Source: Orthonyx spaldingii
Taxonomy: Eukaryota > Chordata > Aves > Passeriformes > Orthonychidae
NCBI GenBank assembly: GCA_013397795.1
Contig: VZTJ01005909.1
Span: 849,642-913,641 of the forward strand
Direction: 5' to 3'
Length of the DNA stretch: 64,000 nucleotides
The translations under genes were made by a program, and so were the position numbers. Positions 47,257 to 59,348 of this stretch are shown here, piece by piece. Position 1 is the stretch's first letter, and every line of letters starts with the position of its first letter. The notes below the pieces were generated by a model. It saw only the letters and a list, made by a program, of their open reading frames with translations, was not told the origin of the DNA and searched no databases.

Positions 47257-49836
47257 TTATTTCCTCTGCCTCCACCGCTGTCTCACCCCATGGTTTCACT
47301 GTAAGCCCTTCAGAGCAGATGCTCTCCCCAGGCTGTGCTGTGCAGAGATGGGAGAATAATTTTAACCACTCCTGCTTTAGAAATGGATGGAGTTAATCTA
47401 ACATCATCCACCTTCTCCAGCAAGGGCAGCTGCAGCAGTGCAGACTAGGGGTCTCCTTCAGTCTTTCGGGGCACCTTCTTAGCTGCCAGGTCTGCCCAGG
47501 CACACTGGGAGGGAGAGCTGATGGAGAGGCACAGCTCCTGTCTGCACACTGTGGACACCAGCCTGTGGGCTGAGCAGCTTCTTGCCCAGCACAGTTTGCA
47601 CCAGCAAGAATGAGGCTGTTGCAGGCTGGGGTCACGCCTGCTCCAGGGGGGCCCTGGCAGCTGCTGTACAGGTAACACATCATCAAAGCATCATTTCGCA
47701 GCAAGCAGCTTCTAGGAGAGGCTTTGATCACAGCCAGTTTGTTCTGAGGCCCCACAGCCCTCCTTTACTGTTACAGAGACATTTTTAAAGATTGCAAGGA
47801 TTTGTTTTTCAATCAGTGCCATCCTGGAGCGGTGCTAACACCTCTCCTTCCCAGAGAGCTGGGATTCAGGTCCTTCCCCATCCCATTTCAACTTTGTAGG
47901 GACATTTTCCCCTGCCCTGGATTTAACCTGCCAATCTGGTGACTTTCTCTAGGGAGAAAAACAGCCTAAGGACAGAACATCTCCTGCAGCCTTCACTGGA
48001 GTGATTATCATTAAAAAATGTACCTCCCCAAACCATCCTGTAGCTATAGTCATAGGTAACCCTGCTTTTCTCAATGCCTTAATGAATTAAAAAAGACATC
48101 TAGAAACTCTTGTAGCCCTCATAGACTGTCTGTGTCGCCAGTAGGGTGTTGGACAGAAGGGAGAGGTTTTTGGAAGCTGAAGGGCTTCTTGTTGCATTGA
48201 GGCAGCTCTTGAAGTCTGCAGCTGCCCCACAGCAGCCAGGCTTTGGCTCCACACTGCAGCAAGGACCTCCCTCAAGGAATCATGCCCCCCAGACTCACCA
48301 AGCTGTAGAGACAAGTGCAGTACCAGCCTGGGATGCTCAGGCTTGTGCACCTCCTAAGCCTTAGGCAGGTCTGCAGCAGTTAGTGTGCAATGTGAATACA
48401 AAGTCAGCCGTGTTTTCAAAAGATGCTTTTTTCCTTCTTAGAGTGCTAGGAGTAGTGCTTAGGTCTGGAAACTTCAGAAGTCACTCCATATCTGCTTTCT
48501 TTTTAGCTTGTGATTTTTTTTGAGAACAAAACAGCCCTCTTCTGTCTCCTGTTGAGGTCTCACATGTACCAGGGATATTTCCAGACCCCTGGACATCACT
48601 ATGGGGCAGCCCATTGCTGAGGTAAGGTTGAGCAGTGACTTCCAGCCCAGGCTTACCTGCCTTCCTCATCTTCCTCAGCACCCAGAACACACTTTAGTAC
48701 ATGTATTGAAGCAGCATTTCTGCTTGTGAGGGCTTGGAAAAGTTTGCTTGCATCATTGCTCAAATGAACAACAGTACCAAAAGAAAAGAAAAAAAACCCA
48801 ACAAACAAACCCAGCTTTAATTTCAGACTTACTACAGAGGAAAGAAAAAAAAAAAAGCTCTTCAGCTCTTCTAGGTCTGGCCAATTTTCTCCTGCCTTTT
48901 CCAGAAAGTAGGTGACTGGTATCAAGGAGCGCAGCAAAACAGGTAAAATTCCAGCCCGTGCCACAAGGAAGCTCTTTCAAAATCTGAGCAGGGAGCAGTG
49001 GAAGGAGCCCTTTCCTCACAGAGGAGATGGTCCTGATGGAAAGATGGCCCTGAGGAAGGGCAGGCTTGGCTTGGGATGATGCCTGCGGACTCAGATTTGT
49101 TTGCAACAGGAAGATTTTCCAAAACAAAAGAAGGAGCTGTTTTAATAGAATCCAAACCTTTTGCCAGAAAGGTATCATTTTGGTAACATATTTAGGGGAA
49201 ACCATTCAAGTTAATGGTTTAGATTTATATTTTATATTCTATTGCGATTTGCTCACAGTATGTTATGTAATATATATCACACACCCAATTTGCATGCTGA
49301 ATTCTAATATAACAAAAATGCTGAGAAAGTGTCGCTTCAATTTTCCAGAACAGCCCTGAGGAATGTTTGCTTGACCAGAAATTTACATTTTTCATTCCCG
49401 TTTGGAACAACAACAACAAAGAGGTCGATATTTCCCATGAAACAGGACTCTGGGGCTCCGACCTGCTCTCCTAGACAGTCTGGGGAGAGCAACTTTAAAG
49501 GCAGAGCATGCGAAATACTTTTGATGCTTTCTGTTCTCTGTCCCGTCCTGCACTGTAACAACCGATGTCTTCAAACGAAATAGCTCCTCAAAGTTGCAGG
49601 AAGAGCAAAAACCCTGAACCAGACCCGCCGTGCCCCAAAACCATTCCTCTTCAGAGAGCACTCCCTCTGGGCAAATGAACTTCAAATAATTCCTCCCTCT
49701 CTCCCCCTCCAAAGAAGCCCTAATGACACCTTGTCCGTGAACTTAATGTGTTTTAAACTATCTCCATGCCTGGCCACATACTTGGAATGTCCCCTAAGGA
49801 CTGCTAAAAAGTCACAAGCAGGAAAAAAAAAAAAAA
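47257..49836. other. unique non-coding DNA
   Basis: No gene recognised. It contains A-rich tracts at 48778-48812 and 48840-48856. A non-repetitive AT-rich block at about 49190-49320 includes TATATATC and TTTGCATGC (an octamer-factor-like site), which may be regulatory. Confidence 0.55.
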
Positions 49837-49880
49837 NNNNNNNNNNNNNNNNNNNNNNNNNNNNNNNNNNNNNNNNNNNN
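49837..49880. other. assembly gap (44 N) within a poly-A stretch
   Basis: Forty-four N preceded by a run of 14 A (49823-49836) and followed by AAAGG and nine A. The gap most likely reflects a homopolymer that could not be sequenced through. Its real length is unknown. Confidence 0.99.
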
Positions 49881-52800
49881 AAAGGAAAAAAAAAGACAAA
49901 AGCTTCAGTCTGGGTCCCTGGGCTCCCACCCCCATGGAGGGAAGGGTTTGCCTGTGCTTAGCATTACCTTTTGGACAACCAGACGAAGCTCCTGGTAGGT
50001 GGAGCTGGGCATGAAAGCAGCTCTGTGACATCAGGCTGTGTTTGAACTTTTCACCATTTTCTTCCCCCCTCCCCTCCACCACCATCTTTTTCTATTTGGT
50101 TTCAAAAAGCCCTTCAGGAAATGATTTAGGAGCAGAGAGCATGGTCAGCTAATGGGCTGCAGCTGAGGCAATGTGGGGTTATGCTCCTGTCCCGTCCCTG
50201 CGACAGCTCTGAGTGCACAGGGACTCTGCCCCTGCCCAGGCACGTGCCCTGCATGCCTGGCACATCCCAGATCCTTGGACAGGCAGACCTGGAAAGCCCT
50301 CAGAAAATAATCAAAACCCCCAGACCCTCCACAGCAGCTGCTCTCCACGTGAGCTGTTGACAAATAGGGACTAAATAACTTGTGCTCTTCCCCCTCCAGC
50401 ACTTGCCATGTGTCCCTGTGTACATCGCCTTGCTCAGTGCACTCCCGAGTGCCTCTGCAATAACAAACTATCACTTGCTGCCCAAAATGCTGTATGCTTC
50501 CTGCATCCCCAAGCTCTAGGCAGAGCTGTGGGTTGATAACAGGGAGATTTTGGGGCTGGGACTATTTACAACTTCCCCTCCGTGGGTTGTCCTCTCCCAG
50601 AAAAGCAAGCCAGGCTTGAAACACGAGCAGCACGACAGCAGCCTCTGCCAAGTGCCATCTGTCTGGGAAGTGCAAAGGCTTTCACAGTCACAGATTGCCC
50701 TGAGTTTCTTCCTGCCCCTCCACAACTCATGCCTGGAATTATTATCCTAATCTTCCCACTGATTTTTAGAGAGGCAAACTCCATTTTGTGTCCGGGTGGT
50801 GCAGGTCTCTCTTTTGGCTTTTGTGGGGGATAGTGGTTGAGATACTCCCTCCCAAGACAGCACATCTCTTTTCCAGACCCCCACCCTCCCTGCCTGTTAG
50901 TTGCCAAGATCACTGTGGCACAGGTGGTGGGCAGGACACAGGGCAGAGCTGTGTTGCTGCTGGGAGGGCAAGAGGATAGGAGATAACTGAACAGGTCCCC
51001 TTGCTTCCCACCATGCTTGGTAGATGAAGGTGACTGCTCCCAGGAAGAGAACATCTGCCTGAGATTTCTGAAGTGCTACTTGGGTGACAGTGCACATACA
51101 GACACCTAAATACATAAGAAAACCAGTTGTACCTCGCAGATTACTCCTAGAAATTATTTGGTTTGAGTCTACCTAATAAATAAAGGAAGGTAAAGCTATT
51201 CCTGGCCATTGAAGAAATAAATCCTGGCACTTCCCACCTGGATCTCCCTAGCTTTAAGTTTGCCTTGGGTGGAGAGGTTGGGTGACTGCCCTTAATCTTG
51301 GCAGCAGCCAGAAATGATGAGCCTGCTCTGAAAGGCTGGTGTCACCAACATGGATAAAACTGGAAGTGAGTGATCCATGGGGTAAAGGACAGCCTGGACA
51401 ATGCAGAAACTTTGGCCAGCGTCCTACAGCACTCAGCACTGTTACAGAGCATCCCAAACCTCCCTGTTGGCTCTGTCCCCTTGGGCTTTCCATATTTACT
51501 GCAGACACAGCCCGCCAGACAAGGATTTCAGCTTCATTCACAATCTTTCAAGTTTCCAATTAATAACTGCAAAATTCTCAGGATTAACACAGGCAACCAC
51601 ACAAGCCCTTGAGTAATTTTGTCACTGGTTAAAAAAAAGAACCCCAAACTAAAAATCTAGAAAATATTCATGAGAGAAACTGAAAACAATTCTGTTGCCC
51701 TTTAGAAAAGCCTTGCCATTTCCCAGCTAGCTCATCCCAGATGCTGCAGGACTCAAACTGATCCGCAGAACAGCTCTGGGGCTGTCCCTGGAGCAGGTAA
51801 CCCTCCACCCCCAAAGCGTGGGGCTTCCGCCAGCAGGCAGCAAGGGCTATTGGGCAGGGGAGAGGAGGGCAAGAGCACGTTCATATGTGGGGAAATGAAT
51901 GATGCTTAGGCAAGTGTTTGGCTTCTGTTTCCTGTTTTCCAGAGCTCTGGAGGCTGGAGGCTGTACATGGTACGTCTGAAACAGGGACACTGCTGGATGG
52001 TGGCCAAGGACCAGGCTCTGGGGTGTCCATGGAGTGGGGAGATGGAGGGACAGACCAGAAGGGAGCACCGTGGGGCTGAATTGGGGTTATCTGGGCTGTG
52101 ACCACCCAGGTTGGGCACACACCACCTGCATGCCTGTCCCTTTTTTGGTGTCGGCTGCTTGGTCTCTGCCTTCCATGGTTCTTTTTCACAAATTAAATTA
52201 ACATCGCCTCCCACTGACTTGCCATGGGCAACATTTTTTTTATTTTCTTCCAATATGCCAGCAGGGAAGACTTCTTGAAGTTGCCCAGTTTTCTTACCCT
52301 GGCCTGTTCTCCACCCAGCCCCGTCGTAATTAACAAATCGTTGCTATTAATGCATTTGACAGCATCAGTGGGTTGAGGGGTAGAGGCAGCACTGGAATCA
52401 GACCTTATGCCTGCTCAGCTGTCTCTCCTTTTTGGAGAAAGAAGCCAGGTCTCAATGTGGAGGGGTAGGACTGCCACCCGTACCCTCCTGCACACCCACT
52501 CCCTCCCCATGCTCAGCTCCTTGGCAGGAGCTCACAGAGCTCCTCCAGGCTGCACAGGCAGCAATAGGGAAAAAAAAAAAAGAAAGTTGGGCTGGTTTTA
52601 TTTTTTTTATATAATTTTAAAATTATGCTTTTAATTTTTTTTCAAACTAAAAATACCCTCTTGTTTTAAAGTTTCCAAGCACGATGCCCTGAAGAAGCAA
52701 GAATGACAGATGCTGCCGAGTACAGATGTTTTGCTTTCCTTTTTTTAATTTTAATTAGTAATATTTTCCACACCAAAACTCACAGATGGCTATTCGTGTC

Positions 52801-55800
52801 GCTGCAACTGGATCAGGTCAGGACCAGAATGACCTGCTGGGGACATGGCCTAACCACCCTGCATAACGGTGGTTATATTTAGGTAGGACTTTGCCTCTGC
52901 CTTATTAACCTATTAGTTGCCATTGCCTCTCTGGGCACAACTGAGCTGCCCTTATCCTCATCCCCAAGGCATCCTGCTTCCTTTCACTGCAGGTCGTCTG
53001 GACAGCCATCTCCCCCAACACTTCAGCAATCAAATGCCTGAGCTCACCCCACCATATGGCTCTTCCCACAGCCCTGCCTCCACCCTCCCATGCACTTCCA
53101 TCCATGCTGTCGGGGGAGGGTTTCGAGGATGCATAATTTTAAACCAGTCCATTTGTCTTTGGGTGTCACGTGTGGAGTTGTGCTTGTCTAAGACAACATT
53201 TCAACGCATGGCAAGGGTGCAGAGATGGGCTCTGGGTAACAGTGGGTGAGATGTTACCACAAGGGTGACTGGGTACAGCACTGGTGAGGGGAAATTACCC
53301 CCTCTTTCTTCCCTGGGCTCCTATGTCTGCCCTGCAGAGCAGAGGTGACTTCTCAACCTGTCTCTTGCTTCCCTGTGGGACTTTTTGCTCCAACAAGCCC
53401 TGATGGAGAGCCACCTTCCTACGGGGAGCATCACAATCCCTGTGTCACTGCCTCCCAGAATGCTCACACATGTGCACTGACCTGTGCAGAAGGCTCGCTG
53501 CTTCCCAAGGAGGGAAAAAACACAGGAGCAACATCAACTGATTTCCAGCTCTGTCCTGCTGGGAAGGTCTGTGCAGGCAGACTGGAGCAGTGATGGGTGA
53601 AACGCAGCTGTGGGGAATGCAGGCATGGCAGGAAGAGAGGGCAGGCTCTGCAGCATGTACTTTATGTGTATTATACAGCAGGTGTTTGTCAGGAGTCATT
53701 CACACTGCTCCATCAGCCTATGGAAGAAAGCCTGTGTTAAAAGGCTTCCTTAGGTTTTCCTTTGCTCTGAACAAAGCGTTGCTACAGAGTAAAAAATCAT
53801 GGAGGAGCAGACACCTGTGTGTGAAATATCAACTTAGTGAACTGTAGTGATGAAAATTGCAAAGCAAGAGGCAGAAATTATTGGGAACTATCTGCCATGC
53901 CTGGCACATGTTATGGTGTGGAACAGAGCCACTAAACCTTTGCCTGGGGCAGAGGCTGTGCCTCTGTTCCTTGTCTTTCATGGAGATGAAGGTGGAAAAG
54001 GATTCTGGAAAAGAGGAACAGGAGGATGGTTTCCAGGTAGGGAGCAGTTACCCAGGCTGGGGCTTTTCGGCAGCAGAAAGGGTGACTGGAGGAGGGATGA
54101 AGCAGCATGGGATGAATTACCTGGGGATGTGAAGTTTACCTCAACAGAGCACCCCATCTGCACTGCTTGTGGAACCATGGGCAGGTCTCTGCAGTGGAAC
54201 AGACCCTAATTCCCCAGCACAGGTCATCTCTGCTCTGGCAGCTCATATGCATCTGGGGACTCACCTTCTCCTGTATCTCTGATGGAGATGTCAAGGACCA
54301 TAAGCAACTGAGCACAGCCCAGAAACCAACCTCAGAGAGGGAATTGTCAGAAGCAGGGAAAGGCTCACTTGAGGCTGGAATAGAAACAAGGAAAAGAATT
54401 TGCTCATGGGGATGCTGAATAGCACAGCCTGAAAGAGCCCAGGGCTTCTGCAGCTCAGGAACAATATATGCCTAATGAATGTTAACAAATCAGCTCTAAT
54501 TGCAGAGTTGTGAATCTTCCTGTCTAAGGTGTGACATGCATTACAAGACATCAAAGCAGAGGACAGAAGATAACCCAGTTTCTTGGTTCTGGGCAGGTAT
54601 GTTAGCCCCTAGTCCTCTCCTAGAGCTGCTTGCTGATTAACAAGACTCATTTATCTTCTAAAGAGGCTGGTGAGAAGTCAAAACAAGCACAGTCATCAGC
54701 CATGGCCCCACAGGCACACAAGGGCTGGGGCTGTACCAGCCACTTGGGGAGCCTTGAGCTGCCAGGGCTGGACTAACTGGGGGCTTGAAAAACAAGAAGA
54801 AGGGGCAACAGGAAAGCCACACTAAAAAAACCTCAACAGGCAGCCAGACTGGGAAGGACTCTGTCATGGCATCTACAGGAGCATCCAGCTCTCCTGTGTG
54901 GATATCCCAAGATAACTCCAGGGATATCTCAGGGAGAGACAACTTGCAGGACAGCGTGCCAGGTGGCTGTATTGGGGTAAACCTATGCTAGCAGCAGCCC
55001 TGCTTCATGTCAGTAAATGGAGCAGAAATCCTCTGCCTTCCCCAAGCCACGGAGTTTCGTGTAATAGACCCCAAGTGCTCCAAAGCCCAGCCAGGTTTAT
55101 GTTGCAGGGATATGGCTGTCTGCTTTTTATTGTGTTTTGCTGTGCTATCCTATTATACTGCACAATAAAACACCAGTTTCCTCCACTCATTAGCCATTTG
55201 CTTGTGCTTGAAGTGCACTGAGCATTCTCACGTGCCTGTGAAGGGAGGTGTAATCTGCTCCTTGGGAGTCCCTCATTTCCCTGCAGACCCACTACCTGCA
55301 TCAGAACTGTGCCCACAGCCTCTGTGTGTGCATGTGTGTGTGCCTAGCTGCGTGTATGGCCACAGCAGCATAAACATAAACACTGCTCTGGAAGTTACAT
55401 TCCTCAGGTCAACTGGCAAAAGCTGGGGAAAAGGAAATTCATGGTTATCCGTGTTAACTTTAATTTATCCCCTTTGTGCATCTATGTCTCAGATTAAATG
55501 AGATATAGGGACCTATGAAAAATGGTAAGTTTGAGTATCAGTACAGACAGCACAGGTGGAAGGAGGCAGAAATGAGGTACTCCTTCAATAGCAAACATGG
55601 TGGTTTTTTATTTCATTGCCATAGATACAGCTTTTTCCTTATAGATTTTGGGTTTACTTGGTTGATTTTTTGCTTTCAGAACTTTTATGTTGCCTCTTAA
55701 ATAAAAATAAGGTTATACCATAGGTGCAGCATTCCAGCAGATGCCCCTTGGGTGTTGGGAGGTAAACAGAGTTAATATGGGATTTGGGCAGTGGATGGCA

Positions 55801-57154
55801 AATCCAGGCAGGGTTTGTACAGAGAGGGGCTGTGGTAGTGGAGAGATAGAGCATCCATTTCCCCTTACTTTTCTACAGTAATGTGTGTGTAGAGAGAAGA
55901 ACAGAACCATCTTGGTGCAGGAGGTGACTAAGGCAGCAGGAGCTACCATAACCCTGCCCAAGACCAGGCCAGTCTTGGCCTTTGCTGCATGAACTGTGAT
56001 TCAGAGGATGGAACAGCCTTGTGAGCTTGCAAGCCTCTCCTGCCACCTCAGCACATGAAGCAGCAGCAGCCTGTGGCCCCCTGGTGCAAACTGCAGCTAC
56101 CCCTGCAAGCCTGTTCTGAAGCTCTGCAAAACCTCCCAGCTTCCAAGAGACCTGCCACCAGCAAGGACCGATAGTTCCCTCTGCTGGGAGGACTGTGAAG
56201 AAGTGTCTTTGAGCTCCTTTTCCCATCTGAGGAAGATACAAAAATCAGATGTCCCATTCCTGGAGCACCCTCACCACAAGCATCTCCAAGAAAATCCTTC
56301 CTTGGGCATTACTGCCGTCTCTCCTTGTTATCCTGGTAACTGTAGAGAAGAAAAGACAATCCACAGTTCACATTTAATGATTTTATTTGGTGGTGTTAAT
56401 TTTTAATGCCCTTCCCTGTGGTGGAAATGGGCTGTTTCCAGGGAATTTCAGCTTGGGTTTTTTTCAGTTTCTGGAGCAGAGTCTTTGCTGTCATAGTTGC
56501 GGAGAAAAGCCGGGTGATGCATTCCTAATATAGCAAAGAGCAAATGCTTCCCGTTTTTTAGATCTTGCAATTCTTTTTTAAGCTGATCTGCAAAATCTGA
56601 TAACTAAGGAGTTTTAAAAGTTGGATGATATTAACAACCAAACAGAGCATCCGGCAGCTACTCTCCTTTATTTCTGGCTCTCAACAGGTAATTCTCCATT
56701 AGTCTGAGGCATGTGGTTATGTTTCTCAGTCAGATAAAATAGTCTTTTCTGAGTCCTGTCAGCCTGAAATCCCATTAGTTTTATCTGGATGGATTGGTAA
56801 GAACAGAGGGGATGTTCCTCTTTCCTTGATCCAATAAATGAGGGACCGAATTAAGAGCAGTGGGTGGAAGAAGAAGAAGAAAGGGTGTGCTGAGGAAGCA
56901 GAGGCTTTGTGTCTTCCAGGAGAGACAGCAGCGGAGCTGAGGAATGTGTCTTCAGACATCCTTAAAAACCAGGTCAGGAACCAGCAGATACATTAGTATT
57001 TTAACAGCCTAAATCAAGCCCTGCCCCACCTTGCCCTGTCTGATTGGGGGTGCAGGAGCCCTGTTCTGAATTAGTTTATTGCTTACACTGTGACTAGAAT
57101 CAGTTATGGTAGTTGCAGTGAGTAGCCTGTAGCTCTGCCAGCTCTGTGTGGCTC
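49881..57154. other. unique non-coding DNA
   Basis: Over 7 kb without a recognised gene. The + strand tends to G and T (53941-54000: G 21, C 11, T 17, A 11). Simple tracts include A- and T-runs at 52568-52580 and 52598-52640, and a TG-rich patch at 55323-55342. The frame at 50566-51054 (minus, 162 codons) has no domain, and shorter frames are likewise unrecognised. Confidence 0.6.
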
Positions 57155-57860
57155 TTGCAAACGCAAAGTGATGCACCTGGGAAGAAAAAAACCAAAGAAT
57201 CTCACACAGCTGTATCCATCAGACAACAAGCTATTACCCTCCTGAAAGTGGGTTTGGTGTGGAGAGCTTTATAGAAGTCTCAGCCTCCTGTTCATTAGCA
57301 GCCAAAGATGCAAACAGAAAGTTGTGCCTTACTGGGGGACGAATGGAGAAGGCACCCACGTGACCACACAGACCACAGTGAAGCTGCATCGTGGATGCGG
57401 CCTTGACCTCTGTGTCAGACAAGAAACAGAGCTAGAAACAGCAAGGGAAAGGAAAGGTGACAGGTCTGATCAGAGGCACACAACAGCTCTGGACACAAAG
57501 TGACTAAATCACTTAGGATTCTGCAGCTCAGACAAAAAGCTGAATGGAGATGTTGGGAGTAACCTGACAGGTTAAAAGAAGGTGGCAAATGAAGTATTCC
57601 TTTTTGCTGTTTCTTGCAACACAAGGGTGAGGAAGCATCCAGGAAATTCACCAGGCAATGGTCTTAAAATGAACACAAAAGGATGCCTTCCTGCCACCCA
57701 CCTTCACACCACCCCCCACCCCCCCAGTTTGTGTTCAAATTGTGGAGCTTGTTGCCAGCAGATCTTACAGATGACAGGAGTTTCATCTGTTTCCAAAAGC
57801 GACTGAGCAACATGAGTAAAAGAAAAAAAAAATCCCATCAAGAGCTACTAAGGGCAAAGA
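57155..57860 (+). mobile_element. ancient CR1-type LINE remains, + orientation
   Basis: Three collinear pieces match the 3' coding/UTR text of old CR1 copies by eye: 'aaagtgatgcacctgggaag' at about 57166; 'aacacaagggtgaggaagc', 'ggaaattcaccaggcaatgg' and 'aaaatgaacacaaaaggatg' at about 57618-57685; and 'caaattgtggagcttgttgcc' (in part), then 'gatgacaggagtttcatctg' and 'aagagctactaagggc' at about 57737-57855. The middle of the element (57220-57470) is too decayed to align. No intact reading frame survives. It is clearly much older than the copies at 19.5, 47.2 and 59.2 kb. Confidence 0.6.
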
Positions 57861-59084
57861 TACCATCTTGAGAGGTGTGGGAGTGGGGAGGCTATGGCCA
57901 TATGTGCCTTGTCTCTTGTGTTTCTCTCCAAAATTTTCACTAGTAAGAAGTGGCAGAGGGCAGATTTGGGAGGAGGAGGAGGGTGGTTCTGCCCCTTGCT
58001 GCCTGTCTTTACCACCTTTGGTATAAATTTGGGATGGGATGGTCTGGGCATGGGCAGACGCAGAGCTAAGCACCCTTTAGATTCCAGGGATGAGAAGAAT
58101 GCCAGGCAATAAAAGCAGCTCAGGTCCAGCCTTACCCCATCTACATTTCTGTGTGTCTCCTTAACAAGATGTGCCATTGCTTTCAGCTCTCTCTGCAGCC
58201 AGGAGAGACAGAGGCACTGTCACAGGCTGGGTGATAGAGATGGCCATAGTGAGGCTCACCAGAAGTCCCGGACAGCAGCCAGGAGCATCCACCTCAAACA
58301 AACACAGCAGGACAAGCCTGTAGTAGTGCTTCCCCAGCCAATCATCCCTTCTGGCAGCAATCTGCTGCTCTGGGACTTCCCGAGCAGTGAGCAGTTCTCT
58401 GTTCACTAACTCCATCGCCAATTTTGTGACTGCAGAAGGCTGCAATGCCTTTAGTCAGAGACAGGCAGATGCCTGGGTGACTGGTGAATCCCTGCTGCGA
58501 GTCTCAGCTGATCCAGCTGAAGATCTGACTGGGCATGGAGTCAGAAGCAATGTGTTGTCTCATCTCCCATTGCTCCATGTGAGCATGTCGAGGTCCAGGT
58601 GAGCCAGTCCAGGTTACTGCTGGAGTTTCATCCCATGGTGTTGAGGGCAAGGATCAGTGCCCAGTGAGGCTCACAGAGCAACATAAGACCCATACCACAA
58701 GCTCAGAGTCATGAAATCACTGCTATCTATGATTTCGGTGGAAAATGGACGCTTAGGAGCTCAGGAGAAAACTCTGTCATGCCAGGCAGCCAGGGAATAG
58801 GCAGCTCTTGGCCAGAGGAGTTTTCTGAGTAGGAAGCATCATCCCTTTGCAGTCTGAGAGACAAAAGAAAGACTGTGTTTATGCCAATTCTACACACAGT
58901 GCCTGTGTCACAGCCAGAACACAACCCCTCCTGCATGGTCCCAGCCCACACAACAGTATTTGTGCCGAATTCCTGAGACTCTTCATCAGAGACAGCATTT
59001 GTATCTAGGTGCATTCAACCTGTTTTTAAACAGTGGTCCAAGCCAAGCCAAACCCCGAGCAGCAAGTCCACCTCACACAGTGTG
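57861..59084. other. unique non-coding DNA
   Basis: No gene, RNA or repeat family recognised between the two CR1 elements. Short overlapping frames only. Confidence 0.55.
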
Positions 59085-59348
59085 AAAGGACAAGGCATAA
59101 TGGTTTTAATGGTCTTAAACTGAAGAAGGGTTGATTTAGATTAGGTATAGGAAAGAAAGTTTTTTCCTATGATAGAACAGGGTTGCAGGTTTCCCAGAGA
59201 GGTGGTGGATGCCCCATCCTGTCCAGGTCAGGCTGGACAGGACCCTGAGCAACCTGTTCACTGCTGGGCAGTTGGGCTAGATGGCCTTTAAAAGGTTCTT
59301 TCTAACCAAAACTCTTCTACAATTCTGTGATTCTGTGGCTCTGTGATA
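59085..59348 (+). mobile_element. CR1 LINE 3' end, + orientation
   Basis: A well-preserved CR1 3' part: 'aggacaaggcataatggttt', 'aaactgaagaagggttgatt', 'tagattaggtataggaaag', 'agaggtggtggatgccccat', 'gagcaacctgttcactgctg', 'ggctagatggcctttaaaag' and the tail 'attctgtgattctgtggctctgtgat' in part, with about three octamer units. The 5' part is missing, as in most CR1 copies. It carries the small duplication 'ccaggtcaggctggacagga' in the usual mid-region. Confidence 0.94.
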
